This document shows, one piece after another, positions 37,598 through 48,692 of a DNA stretch of 64,000 nt. The translations under genes were made by a program, and so were the position numbers. Position 1 is the stretch's first letter, and the number at the start of each line of letters is the position of its first letter. Under the pieces are notes generated by a model. The model saw only the letters and a program-made list of their open reading frames with translations. It was not told the origin of the DNA and ran no database searches. The stretch is taken from contig JANPYM010000003.1 of NCBI GenBank assembly GCA_025890175.1, forward strand, positions 251,811 to 315,810. Direction: 5' to 3'. This DNA is from Ciborinia camelliae (Eukaryota > Ascomycota > Leotiomycetes > Helotiales > Sclerotiniaceae).

Positions 37598-39019
37598 ATG
37601 TCGGCAGTTCGCAAACCACTTAAGAAATCCAATTTGCGCCGGAGTATCGCATTCGAAGACTTGACACAAGATGGCGATGATGCGCCCAAGAACGATACTC
37701 CCAGCGATGACAGCTCCTCAAACAAACCTCCGATAGCCAAAACGACATCTTTTAAAAAGAAAAAGAGACCCGCATCATCCCGTCTCTCCTTTGGCGTAGG
37801 CGACATCATATCCGGATCCGATGCGGAAAATCTCGAGGATGATGAATCGTTTACTCTCGTCAAGAAACCCCTTTCTCGAAAAGTCACGGAAGGAAATGCG
37901 AAGAAAACTTCTGCGAGATTACCGCTGCCGATGAGGGCGAGGGATGGTGATGAAGATGGGGATGGGGATTCGGGCATGGGGAGACCGACTTATAGTAAGG
38001 ATTACTTGAAGGAATTGAAGAGTTCGCAAGCTAGCGCGATGAGAGAGTTAGCGGACGTGGAGGTGGGGGGAGGCGAGGAACCATTTCTGGATGCGAGTGA
38101 GTTGGAGGGAGCTATGGTTGTGGATTTGGAGGGGAATGGGGATACGGTGGGAGAATTTGGGGGAAGTCGGGCGGTTATACCTACCGAGGCGGAGATTAGG
38201 GAGAAGAAAGAGAGGAGAGCGAGGATGGCTAGGGAGAAGGATTTTATCTCACTCAATGATGATGAGCCGGATGGTGGACGAAATATCATGTCACTTCTCC
38301 CTCGACAGAAGAAAGCAGAATCAAGATTGGTACGAGAAGATGAAGAAATCATGGAAGGATTCGAAGAATTCGTCGACGATGGACGAATTTCTCTGGGCCA
38401 AAAACAAGAACGCGAGGATCGACGCCGTCGCAAGAAAGAAATGGCCGATCTCATCCAACAAGCCGAAGGCATCTCGGACGAAGAAAGCGACGATTCCGAA
38501 GCCGAAAGAAGAGCCGCCTACGAAGCCGCTCAAACCAGAGCCGGCATGGATGGTTTGCATAAACATTCCGATGCGGCAGCCGCTAGGGAAGAAAATCACG
38601 TCCCATCTCGCATCACCCCCATCCCGGTCCTATCGGAATGTCTCGAGAGATTGCAACACACGTTACAGACCATGGAACTCGAACTCTCGCAGCGGAAACG
38701 CAAAATTGAAGATGCGCAGAGGGAAAAATCGGATATCGTGATGAGGGAATCGGAAGTGCAAATCTTGTTGACAAAGGCGGGGAAGAGATATTCGGAACTC
38801 AAAGCTGATCAGTCGATGGGTTTGGGTGGTGGTGTGGGGGGTAGGGATAAGAAGGACTTGGATTTAGGGTTGGATGATGTGAAGGATTTGGTAAATGCGA
38901 GTTCGGAAATGGCGAGGGAGCACTTGGGAGGTGGTGGGGGTGGGGTTGGGGATATGCATAGGGGCTTGGAAAGTTTTGGAAATACTCCGGTTGAGAGGGG
39001 GGAAATGGTTGATGGGTGA
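37598..39019 (+). CDS. NTR2: NTR2-like (nineteen-complex-related) spliceosome disassembly protein
   Basis: A 473-residue, highly charged, single-exon protein. The order of segments resembles the fungal NTR2 family: a basic Ser-rich N terminus with RRSIAFED, KKRPASSRLSFGVGD, the YSKDYLKELKSSQ motif, then PTEAEIREKKERRARMAREK-DFISL, and EEIMEGFEEFVDDGRISLG followed by a basic coiled-coil-like stretch. NTR2 partners with Ntr1 and Prp43 to release intron lariats. A helical region (LSECLERLQHTLQTMELELSQR) and a Gly-rich C terminus follow. The family call comes from recognition of the motif order, not from a search. It shares a bidirectional promoter with SmG, which fits a spliceosomal role. Confidence 0.7.
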   Translation: MSAVRKPLKKSNLRRSIAFEDLTQDGDDAPKNDTPSDDSSSNKPPIAKTTSFKKKKRPASSRLSFGVGDIISGSDAENLEDDESFTLVKKPLSRKVTEGNAKKTSARLPLPMRARDGDEDGDGDSGMGRPTYSKDYLKELKSSQASAMRELADVEVGGGEEPFLDASELEGAMVVDLEGNGDTVGEFGGSRAVIPTEAEIREKKERRARMAREKDFISLNDDEPDGGRNIMSLLPRQKKAESRLVREDEEIMEGFEEFVDDGRISLGQKQEREDRRRRKKEMADLIQQAEGISDEESDDSEAERRAAYEAAQTRAGMDGLHKHSDAAAAREENHVPSRITPIPVLSECLERLQHTLQTMELELSQRKRKIEDAQREKSDIVMRESEVQILLTKAGKRYSELKADQSMGLGGGVGGRDKKDLDLGLDDVKDLVNASSEMAREHLGGGGGGVGDMHRGLESFGNTPVERGEMVDG

Positions 39020-39789
39020 TGGATGGATGGATGGATGGGTGGATGGATGGATGGGCCGGGAGGTTGGTCTGTCTGGTTTGGGTTGGGGAGGTCTTCAATA
39101 CAAGCACTTGGTTACGAGAGTAATACTCTACTCTACTATACTATTCTATTCCATTTCCCTGAGTACCTATCTATCTATCTATTCATCGGTATAGGTTAGT
39201 ATAGATGAATGGAATCATAGCTACCCACTTACTGTATATAGCCTACTATATATTCCCTAATTAATCCCTCCCTAATAAATACCATATAACTAATCATATA
39301 TTCATATAATCATATAATCACTCTCATTCTCACTCTTACTCTCTGTACATTCTCTATATTATATTTATTATATTACCTTACCTTACTCTAAATAATCATC
39401 TCTCCTCTCCAAAAAAAAAGAAAAAAAAAATGTCTCCATGTTATGCCCAATGAATACTATTTAATCTAGCAAGTCACATCATTACCCTTTACATTTAGAT
39501 AATAATCTTCTGACGAGAATCTTTTCCTCTTTAGCATAGTTCTTTTATTCAATCCAGTACCTAGATCTCATTCTCATATGCTCTAGTAGATGATGTGCCT
39601 GACCAATAAAAAATATATATATATCTAATGGGAACTTGAGGTTGGAGTTGGAGTTGGAGTTGTTGTATTTACCTACTTTTAGATATCTAGGTACCTACCT
39701 ACTTACTTACTTATGGAATCTTGTATTCGCTTCATGCTAGATGATGTGGATGCTAATGCTAATGCTAATCATTATGTATATATCATCTA

Positions 39790-40135
39790 CCTCTCCTCCT
39801 CTCCTCCTCTCCTCCTCTCCTCCTCTCCTCCTCTCCCTCCTCTCTCCTCCTCTCCTCCTCTCCTCCCTCTCCTCCTCTCCTCCTCTCCTCCTCTCCTCCT
39901 CTCCTCCTCTCCTCCTCTCCTCCTCTCTCCTCCTCTCCTCCTCTCCTCCTCTCCCTCCTCTCCTCCTCTCCCTCCTCTCCCTCCCTCTCCTCCCTCTCCT
40001 CCTCTCCCTCCTCCTCTCCTCCTCTCCTCCTCTCCTCCTCTCCTCCCTCTCCTCCTCTCCTCCTCTCTCCTCCTCTCCTCCCTCTCCTCCTCTCCTCCTC
40101 TCTCCTCCTCTCCTCCTCCTCTCCTCCTCCCCTCC
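39790..40135 (+). repeat. 346-base uninterrupted polypyrimidine tract, (CTCCT)n-like
   Basis: Only C and T on the plus strand across 346 bases, built mainly from CTCCTCTC units with many mirror-symmetric stretches. Such mirror polypurine/polypyrimidine DNA can form triplex (H-DNA). Confidence 0.95.
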
Positions 40136-40302
40136 ACAATCAAACCCCCCCAAAACTACATTAAAATCACCATACCTCACCCTCTCTATCCTACCATACC
40201 TATCTAATCATACCATACCATACTATATACCATACCATAATATATCCCAATTCACACAAATTAGCCTGAGATAACCTTACCTTACCTTACCTTATCTAAT
40301 AT

Positions 40303-40492
40303 CAATACTAATACTAATGCTAATACTAATACTAATGCTAATGCTAATGCTAATACTAATGCTAATGCTAATGCTAATGCTAATGCTAATGCTAATACTA
40401 ATACTAATACTAATATTAATACTAATACTAATACTAATACTAATATCAATACCAATAGGTACTAATACTAATACTAATACTAATACTAATAT
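40303..40492 (+). repeat. (CTAATA)/(GCTAAT)n array
   Basis: About 190 bases of six-base units alternating between ACTAAT and GCTAAT, with two short interruptions. Frames across it encode only Leu/Met/Ile repeats. Confidence 0.92.
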
Positions 40493-41071
40493 CTCATTAT
40501 ATCTTATTATATTTCATTAAATAAATATTTTGAGATTTTATTAGATATTTAAATAGATATTATTTAATATTATTTAATTATCTAATAGGTTTGTTTATTC
40601 GCTTGTTCGCTCTCTATAATCTGATCTATCTAAGGTAGCTAGTAGGTACCTAGGTAGATAGTAAATCGCTAGTTAATCACTATAGTTAATTACTAATTCC
40701 TAACAATCAATTCTATCCCATTCCATCCCCATTCTATCCCATCTTCATTCTTTCCCTTCCCATTCAATTCCATCCCATTCCAATACAAACACAGCATAAA
40801 CACAGCATAAACGTAGTACAAACTCACTCAAACCCAAACCCAAACGCAAACTCAACGCAAATACAGAATCTATTTTAAACCATTCGCTAACGCTAACGCC
40901 AACACCACCACCAACACCCAGATCCCTATGCGTATCCGTATCCCCATTTCCCCCTTCCCCCCTATCCCCCTATCCCCATTCCATCAGCCTAAAACAAAAC
41001 CCATCTTCCTCCACCCCCCTCCCCTCTCCCCTCTCCCCTCACCCTTTTCCCCTCTTCCCCAGCCCCCTAAC

Positions 41072-43517
41072 CTACCCAACCCAAACCAACCAGCAAAACA
41101 CCGCCCCCACCACCCACAGCACCCTCCAAACACTATACCCGCATTCCCTAAGGACCCTCCCGCTCCTCTTTTCTCGAAATGTATGCCACCAACATTTCAA
41201 CTTCTTCATCTTTGCATCGAGGAATGTATTATCATGTGATTTCCTCCCCTTTTCCTTTTCCCTTTCCTTCTCAATTTCTCTTTCTCTTTCTCTTTCATTT
41301 TCCCATTTAATCCTGCCCTCCAATCCACCATAATATCCTGCTTTATCGATGAGTGGTGGTTGTGGATGGTAAGATCCACCTCCAGCATTAGAAAGCGCAG
41401 GACCAGATCCAGGACCAGATGCATAAGCAAATCCCGATCCATTCGCCGGACTCGAGGTACGAGTTCTCGCCGTACGGGTAGCAGCGAGATGATTCATGGA
41501 CGGGGAGGAAGTACTCGAGGTTGAAGAATGTCTCAGATGATATCTCAAATGATCATCCCCTTCCTCTTCTTCCCCGCCTTTCTTAAGATCCTTAAGATCC
41601 TTAATATTCATCGGCAGGAGCGAGGATTCCACATCGCTAGACCCCGGCCCCGACCCGAAGCTACCGGAAGCAGAGGATGCGGGTTCGAGTGCGGGAGCGA
41701 ACGGGACGAGATGTGTAAACGGGACGAGGAGTGCACGAATGAGGAGAAGAGCCAGGGAGATCCCAACGAGAATCCCATAGTTGATGAGAATCGCAATCTG
41801 ATCCGGCAAGAGACAAAGATGCGATTCCATCGTGATAGAAGCCGCGTGGGTATCAGCCGCGCCGTGACCCGTGCGCATCGCGTGTAGCGGATTCCCATCC
41901 GCACCCACCGGATTCCACAAGCTCAGCATGAGAAAGCCCGGTTTGCGAATGCCCATGGCCCAATTCATGCTCTTGACGGTGATTTCGCGGGCGTGGTTTT
42001 TATCGGCGGGGTGCACGACTTCGCAATAATCGTGATCGTCGCCCGAGAAGACCGAGACCACGTTGCCGATCTTGGAGATGAGTTTCCGGGAGTCGTCGTC
42101 GCTGAGCACGTTTTGGTATTGATAGCCTCGCGATATACTGATGGCGTTGCGGGGATCCGGATTCACGGGCTGCGTTTGTCCTTTGGGTGGGGGGGTCGGT
42201 GGCCAGTGTTCTCGAAGAGGACCGCATGGGGTCCCCGGGTTTCGATATAGGGGGACATGGGTAAGGAGGATGGTAGGGAATTCGGGTCCATTGGGTCCAG
42301 GGTCGAGAGTGGGTAGATGTGCGTAGTCGGCCAATTCTACATCTTGGACGGAATGTGAATATTGTAAAACCCTCTCCTTTCCCGCTTGATAGTCCAATTC
42401 TCTCGCGACGGCTTTTCGTTTGATGATTTGAACGTTGTTCAGAAATTCCTCGACGGGCTTGGTGATGGGTGCCGTCTCACTTACCGGACGATCTGATCCT
42501 CCAGCACTCAATGATACAGCGTCCACCGAAACGAAAGTATGATTCGCAATCACATCCACTCTGTTCACATCCCCGAAATAGACCTCAAAACGATCTCGGA
42601 TGGGAACCTTGATTTGTGCCCCAAATCCCAAATCATGATTGCCCGGTAAACTTGCAATGAGCTTTCGACCCCTTTGCCCAACCCCCGCTTCTGATCCTCC
42701 CAAATTCCAATTGTCCGAGAAAATCCTAGAGAATCGTCCGTATTCTTTGAGCCAGAAATCCTCTCCGTATCGTTTCCCCCAACTCTCCACATGTTTCTGC
42801 TCCTTGGGTGGTCGATGTCCCTTTGCCCATGCGGGATCTTCTGTATTTCCCTGCGCCGTCTTCCATTCTCTTCCCCCATCAAACAAATCCCCCAAGAAAA
42901 ATATCGTATCTGGATGTAATTGTTTCGAAAGTTGTACATAAGACCTCTTCATATAATTATCGGTATGCCACACTGTAAATGTCGATAATGGCCACGGTCG
43001 ATCCGGATACGAATGAGGATCCGTCAGTTGAGGATCCGCCAGGAAGATTAAATGATGCGGTGTCGTATTGGGAGGCTATTCACACAGACGGATTAGATAC
43101 ATCATCATCATGATCAACAGACTCTCCCCAAGAATTCTCCCCCTCCCCCCTCTCAAGAAAACTCACCCATCTCTCCCATCCCTCCCAAGCACAAGCCCGC
43201 ACCGCATCCTCAAAGATCCAATGTTCCCCATACAACAACACCACGACCCAAACACACACCAACAAATGCGGCAAACATAAAACCCGCCTCCAACTCCACC
43301 CTCTCATCCCTTTCCCTCCCCTCCACAATCTCGAGATCCGCGATACGTAACCCCCCGTCGCACGTAGATGCAGTTGATCCGCCATCCTCTGCACACTGAT
43401 GGCCAACTCGGTCGGCAGCGCCAACAACAACCTCCGGAAGATCGAGGGCGGTTCTCGGAAATGATCGCGCGATGATGGCGGGTATGGGGTTTGTGTGCTG
43501 AATTGGTATCCTGCCAT
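41072..43517 (-). CDS. TED1: TED1/CDC1-like metallophosphoesterase, membrane-anchored
   Basis: Family members are ER-membrane calcineurin-like phosphoesterases (yeast Ted1 and Cdc1, human PGAP5) that remove ethanolamine phosphate from GPI-anchor mannoses. Exons 43517-43167 and 43075-41072 join in phase 0 to 784 residues. Metal-site motifs are in order: FLADPQLTD (Asp131), FFLGDLFDGGRE (Asp180), SLPGNHD (Asn263-His264), LLTHVPLYR and SGDDHDYCE. One membrane span precedes the catalytic domain (LLVCVWVVVLLYGEHW). Another follows it (INYGILVGISLALLLIRALL), and a third hydrophobic segment sits at the extreme C terminus. The roughly 200-residue Ser/Gly and Glu/Lys/Arg-rich region between the last two makes it much longer than yeast Ted1 (473). 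Ted1 versus Cdc1 orthology is not resolved. Confidence 0.85.
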
Positions 43518-44727
43518 TCTGTGGAGTGTGGTTTTGTTGCTCTCTTAGCTAGGTCCCGGGCTACTAGTTGGTCTGGAATTCCATACCCGACTTCCTGGGT
43601 TTCGGCTCGGTACCATGGATTGATGATGGGAAATTGTGGTTATATTACTGTATGTATAGTAGGTACAATGGGTACTTAATCGCGTGTGCAATGTATATGT
43701 ATGTGTAGTGTATGTGTATGTGGATGTGTCAACCGCCTTTGTGCATAGGTAGAATTTATATGAATTGTTTATGTGGAATCAGTATACTCCGTATACATAT
43801 AATTTACCTACCTACTTACTAATATTATGCATATAGAATTTACATTTTACCTACAGAGTATACCTACGAGCATCCATCGCATTAATTAATCAGATTAAAT
43901 TAATTCCCCAACCTTAGCTACTTACCATATAACCTATTCCAATTAAAAGGAATTACTGTACCTAAAATCAAAGAAGCCTACCTCAAAAGACCCTGTAAAC
44001 CAAACTAAACTGAACTAAACCAGGGCCAGCAATAACCACCTGCATGGATAAGGATGGGTTTTCAGGGGCTAGACTGGGACTGGGTGGTTAAAATAGTCTA
44101 GATTTTTAAAATATATATGTTAGAGATATTAAATTTGAATAAAACTAGTTTATTAGTCTCTTTATAGTTTTTTATGGTTTTTTATATAGATATCTATATT
44201 TATATAAATTATTATCTATTATAATATAAGCAGCTGGCTAACTAGCGAGTTACATATCTAAATAAGAATGCATATCTCGTACTCTAGGTAGATAGATAGA
44301 TAGATAGTTAAACTGAATATTTAGATATTGGCCGGTATATGATGAAATTACTGTAGATGGGATGTTGATATTATATAATATGATATAATACGATGGAATT
44401 ATATAGAAAAGAAGGGATGGAATGGAATGGGATGTTGAAGTTGAAAGAAGGTGGAAGGGGGTGGGATTAGATGATTTAGGTAACCTTGGAATGTTAAGGT
44501 ATCTAGATTGGGAATTCAGCTTGATATTAGAGGTACCTAGATAATGGAGTTAGTCGTAGCCGGATGCCCAGATGGTTCATGTTTAATAGCTGTAAACTAA
44601 TTTGAAATATTCAAGTCTTCACGAACATATTGTATGAATATGAGATCATATAGACCTGAAGTGAAAATAGAGAGATATCATCAATCATCAATCGTTATCA
44701 TTATCGTTTATATCATAACATATCATA
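43518..44727. other. AT-rich intergenic region
   Basis: No gene seen. Includes the promoter of the TED1-like gene at the left and the 3' end of the metallo-beta-lactamase gene at the right. Very AT-rich between 44100 and 44420, with ATAG/GATA repeats near 44288-44306. Confidence 0.6.
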
Positions 44728-45843
44728 TCATAGAATCTCATTTTCTTCATCCAAATTCTCTTTCAAGAATATATGATCCTCCCAACCCATTCTCCTCACT
44801 TGAATCTGCATACTTTCAAGTACCCTCTGCTTAACCCCCTTTGCACTTCCATTACTCCCATCACTCACATCGGTATTGATAAAAGCACCATGGGTACTCG
44901 AGAAATCATGAGGTTTCAATACCTCCCACATCCCCACCACCTCATCCGCATTCAAAGGTATCATATTAGGTATACTCCACATAAAAGCATAACTATTCAT
45001 ACCATCCGGTCTCGCATCCTCACCCCCTCCAGGACCTTGACTCCAATCTCCCAAAGCACTTGGGGTGGTGACGAGAGTATCAGCGATCAACAATCTCCCA
45101 TGCGCAAGACACACCAGACTTCCCGGGAAATGCCCCCCGAGCTTCAACATCCTCACCCCCGTCTTCACCCCGCGTATCTCCAGCTCCTCCTCGCTCCCCT
45201 CAATAAACGTCCGCGCTTTCCCCATCTGATCCAGTCGATTCAACCAACTCTTATCTTCCCAACTCAGATACACCGGACACTCAAACCTCTCGGCCCACTC
45301 CAGATGCGTCGTGTAATAATGCGGATGCGATATCACCATCGCCGCGATCCCTCCCATCCCATTGATCCACTCCACCGTCGCCTCATCCAAATACGTGATG
45401 CAATCCCACAACACATTCCCCAGCGCCGTCTTGATCAGGATCGCCCGCTGTCCTATCGCAAATTTGGGCTCCGTCCATATACTCCAAAATCTCTCGTCGT
45501 CGTCAAATGCCTTCCATTGATTCTTATATCGTCCCCCCCTTTCTAATTGCCCAAGTGTCGTAAATGATTGCCCAGTAGGTGGCACAAATTGTCGGGGATC
45601 GTCGCATATTCGACATCGCGTAAGAATCGTTCGATCTTCGGCGTCAAATTGCGTACCGCATGCTGTGCAAATGAGGAGTTGTTCTGACTCGGCCATTCCG
45701 GATGTAGGTGGTGTATCGTAATCGTGAAGAGCTTCCTCGAATGCGTGTATGGCACCGTCGTGAACTATGGTTGCGGTTGCTGTTGTGGCGGGCGTAGAGA
45801 TGGAAGAATATGGAGTTGAGTTGATAGATGTAGATATAGACAT
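44728..45843 (-). CDS. Metallo-beta-lactamase-fold hydrolase
   Basis: A single-exon protein of 371 residues. The N-terminal part has a CxxC...CxxC arrangement (CTACGTQF, then CRICDDPRQF) typical of a small zinc ribbon. The metallo-beta-lactamase-like domain follows, with ISHPHYYTTHLEW in place of the classical HxHxDH motif, then GGHFPGSLV, an ADTL segment with the metal-bridging-type Asp, and STHGAF near the end. The second half of the first motif is altered (YYTTH instead of xDH), so the metal site may be unusual. Similar proteins are widespread in fungi and mostly uncharacterised; no substrate is suggested. It is transcribed divergently from the amidase gene with 556 bases between them. Confidence 0.8.
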   Translation of the reverse strand: MSISTSINSTPYSSISTPATTATATIVHDGAIHAFEEALHDYDTPPTSGMAESEQLLICTACGTQFDAEDRTILTRCRICDDPRQFVPPTGQSFTTLGQLERGGRYKNQWKAFDDDERFWSIWTEPKFAIGQRAILIKTALGNVLWDCITYLDEATVEWINGMGGIAAMVISHPHYYTTHLEWAERFECPVYLSWEDKSWLNRLDQMGKARTFIEGSEEELEIRGVKTGVRMLKLGGHFPGSLVCLAHGRLLIADTLVTTPSALGDWSQGPGGGEDARPDGMNSYAFMWSIPNMIPLNADEVVGMWEVLKPHDFSSTHGAFINTDVSDGSNGSAKGVKQRVLESMQIQVRRMGWEDHIFLKENLDEENEIL

Positions 45844-46399
45844 GTTGAATGAATGAGTACTACCTACTATCTATATACCAAGTCTGACGATAACCAAAAG
45901 AGGGGTAAAGAGAAGAGGATCATCAGATGATCCGGAAGGGATGGCCCGGCACGTTGATACGGTACTAGGTGAACCTTGATAACGGGTTATGATTTGTTTG
46001 TAGTAGTATCAAATGCACGTACAGTCTCCGGAGTAACGTTATTAGAAGTTAGTAAATACAAGTACGAGGTCGAGATTAGGAGAGAGATTAAAATCAGGTG
46101 ATTAGGTACTTGTTGATTTGTTGATTTGTTTGACACACGACATTTTCCCCGCATCGATAGAGCTTCCCTATTTATCCCCAATTAGGAATGTATAGCCGCT
46201 TATCTGAGGAAGCTGGCTGTATCGACGGGTATCCATACGGATATCAATGGCTTTAATAAATTCCCCTCCCCTCCCCTCCATTCATCTGCCCTTCCTACAT
46301 TCTTCCTATTGTTCTCTTCATTTTCTTGTCCTTTACATTACATTGTAGTTTCATTGACATATTCATCTTCTCCGCGGTTTCTACTTGTTCATAGTCAAA
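45844..46399. promoter_or_regulatory. Divergent promoter, MBL protein / amidase
   Basis: 556 bases between outward-facing starts. GATA-type sites (HGATAR) are present, for example CTTATCT near 46199. Such sites are short and frequent, so their meaning is uncertain. Confidence 0.35.
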
Positions 46400-48271
46400 A
46401 TGGTGTATCTACTTGATTATTTCCAGCATAAGAGAGATTGGTAAGTCTTCATCCCACTTTCATCTCTTATCGTTTATCTTTATCAAAGTAGAAGTACCCT
46501 CGGGGGAAGTCTGGGGAAAGCCCCCCAATCAATGCCCAGTGTCTAACATTCTTATAGTCAATTGAAACAAGCAGAACGAACTCAACGGATCCAAAATCTC
46601 ACCAGTTATCATGGAGCATTTACGAATTCAGAAAGAAAAGTTCTATCGAAACCAATTGAAGAACTGGTTCAAGATGTCCATAATCAAGACATTCAACCAA
46701 TCGATATCCTTCGTGCTTACGGAAAAGCTGCCCTGAAAGCTCATGCCAAAACAAATTCGGTGACGGAAATCATGATCGAAGCTGCTGAAGGTTGGACTAC
46801 TGATGGAAGTATCAATATGAAAGGTCCTTTGGCAGGTATTCCCATAAGTCTCAAGGATTCGATTGTGGTGGGTGGTTTCGATACAAGTGTAGGATATAGT
46901 AGCTTTGTTGGCAACAAGGGAGAAAAGGATGGGACCATGGTGAGGATTTTAAAGGATGCTGGTGCCATTCCATATGTGAAGACGAATCTTCCTATTACTT
47001 TACTAAGTTTCGAATCTACAAATGACGTTTGGGGACGATGCACAAATCCTCACAATAATAAATATTCACCTGGTGGATCAACTGGAGGTGAATCAGCTTT
47101 GTTGGCTGCTGGTGGTGGACGAATTGGAATTGGTTCAGATGTTGCTGGATCGGTTAGAGTTCCCGCTCATTTCTCGGGTATCTATAGTTTGAAATGCTCA
47201 ACTGGAAGATGGCCTAAGAATGGTATGTGCACAAGTATGCCAGGTCAAGAGGGTATTCCTAGTGTGTTCAGTCCTATGACGAGAACTCTGGAAGATCTTT
47301 CATACTTCACAAAGTCTATGATTGGTATGCAACCATGGAAGTATGATCACAGTGTTCATCCCATTCCATGGAGAAAAGAAGTATGGAATGATTTCAGCGA
47401 AAAGAAGAAGTTCAGAGTGGGTGTACTAAGAACCGATGGTGTCGTTGATCCAAGTCCCGCTTGTATGAGAGCTGTGGATAAAGTAGTGGCTGCACTCGAA
47501 GAGGATGGTCATGAGGTATATGATGTTAATCCACCTTCTCCATACGAAGCACTTTATCTCGGCTCACAACTTCTCAACTCGGATGGGTGCAAGACGATCA
47601 AATCATTTTTCCGACCTGGTGAATGGGAAGATCCAGGAGCAAAAGCAATGGCCTGGCTCATGAATTTACCAAGACCATTTAAATGGATGTATTGGGCTTG
47701 GGTCAAGTATGTCAGGAGAGATGACATTTGGGCCGGACTCATCAAGGAATGGCATGAAAAATCCGCCTACGAGCAATGGAAACTGGTCGCCAAGAGAGAA
47801 GCTTATAAAGCCAAGTTCCATGCTTGGTGGGAGGAAGAAGTCAAACTTGACTTCATGATCACTCCACCCAATGCCACCCCAGCAGTACCCCATGATGGAA
47901 TGAAGGATGCTGTTAGCAGCTGTGGTTACACTTTCTTATTCAACCTCGTAAGTTCAAATGCATATATGTATATACATATCCTTCATCGCACTCAACTTAC
48001 ATATCAATAGCTCGATTACACATGCGGCATCATGCCCATCACACACGTCGACAAAGAACTAGATCAACTCCCATCGCATTTCTCCCTCAAATCGCTCAAT
48101 GGCGTCGCGTACGGTGCCTATAAACATTATGACGCCACGGCCATGCATGGACTTCCTGTCGCCATCCAAGTCGTCGGTCAACGGTTGGAGGAGGAAAAGG
48201 TCCTCGCTGTTATGCACAGGATCGAGGATTTGTTGGGCGAGGATCAATATGAATTGTTGGAGATTGATTGA
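46400..48271 (+). CDS. Amidase-signature family enzyme (acetamidase/FAAH-like)
   Basis: Hydrolyses an amide to acid and ammonia; the substrate is not determined. Exons 46400-46440, 46558-47947 and 48011-48271 join in frame to 563 residues, the normal length for fungal AmdS-type amidases. The Ser-cisSer-Lys triad is intact: Lys in PISLKDSI (about 113), Ser in GGSTGGESALLAAGG (about 188) and the nucleophile in GSDVAGSVRVPA (about 212). The C terminus reads GLPVAIQVVGQRLEEEKVL. Intron 1 (117 bases) holds a G-run/C-run motif like that in EPT1 and a run of three reverse GATA sites. There is no signal peptide, so it is probably cytosolic. The divergent neighbour is a metallo-beta-lactamase-fold protein; a joint pathway is possible but unsupported. 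Confidence 0.93.
46502..46526 (+). repeat. G-run/C-run motif in amidase intron 1
   Basis: G5 (46502-46506), G4 (46513-46516) and C6 (46521-46526), spaced like the EPT1 intron element. GGGG-AAAG-CCCC can fold as a hairpin. Confidence 0.5.
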
Positions 48272-48692
48272 GGGATTGGGAGATTGGGGGATTGGGGGAT
48301 TGGGAGATTGGGAAGGAAAGTGAAGTTTTGGAGATGCGATGTGATCTGAGGTAGATGGATGAATGACGAGGATGAATAGATGGATAGATGGATGGATATG
48401 TCATATATTTTTTTTTCTTTTTTGGGGGAGGGAAAGCGGAAATCGGAAATCGGAGTTTGGTTACATGGCATGACATGGCATGAGCATGGTACCTATGGCA
48501 TGACATAGAGCATGGATGGATGGATGGATTTGATTGGGATTGGGGGTTTTAGATGCAGATTCAACTTTAGCTTCAATTTCTTTGTAGAAAATAAATGATT
48601 GATTAATGGGAGAAGAAGAGAGGCGAGAGACGAGAGACGAGAGGCAAGGTTGATTATTGATTGTTGTTGATTACCTAGGTGAGGTGGTAGAT

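Larger units (their letters stand above)
39020..41071. other. Intergenic repeat block
   Basis: No gene. Contains TGGA repeats just after the NTR2-like stop, AT-rich sequence, a 346-base pure pyrimidine tract and a long CTAAT/GCTAAT array, then C-rich sequence running into the 3' end of the TED1-like gene. The long Leu/Ser/Pro or Glu/Arg/Gly reading frames over the pyrimidine tract are products of the repeat. Confidence 0.7.

Noticed and set aside
37588..37977. 129-codon minus-strand frame opposite the NTR2-like gene
   Set aside because: It is antisense to a well-supported coding sequence and has biased Ser-rich composition.
39737..40207. Long Leu/Ser/Pro and Glu/Arg/Gly reading frames on both strands
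   Set aside because: They are translations of the polypyrimidine repeat, open in several frames at once, with no non-repeat sequence.
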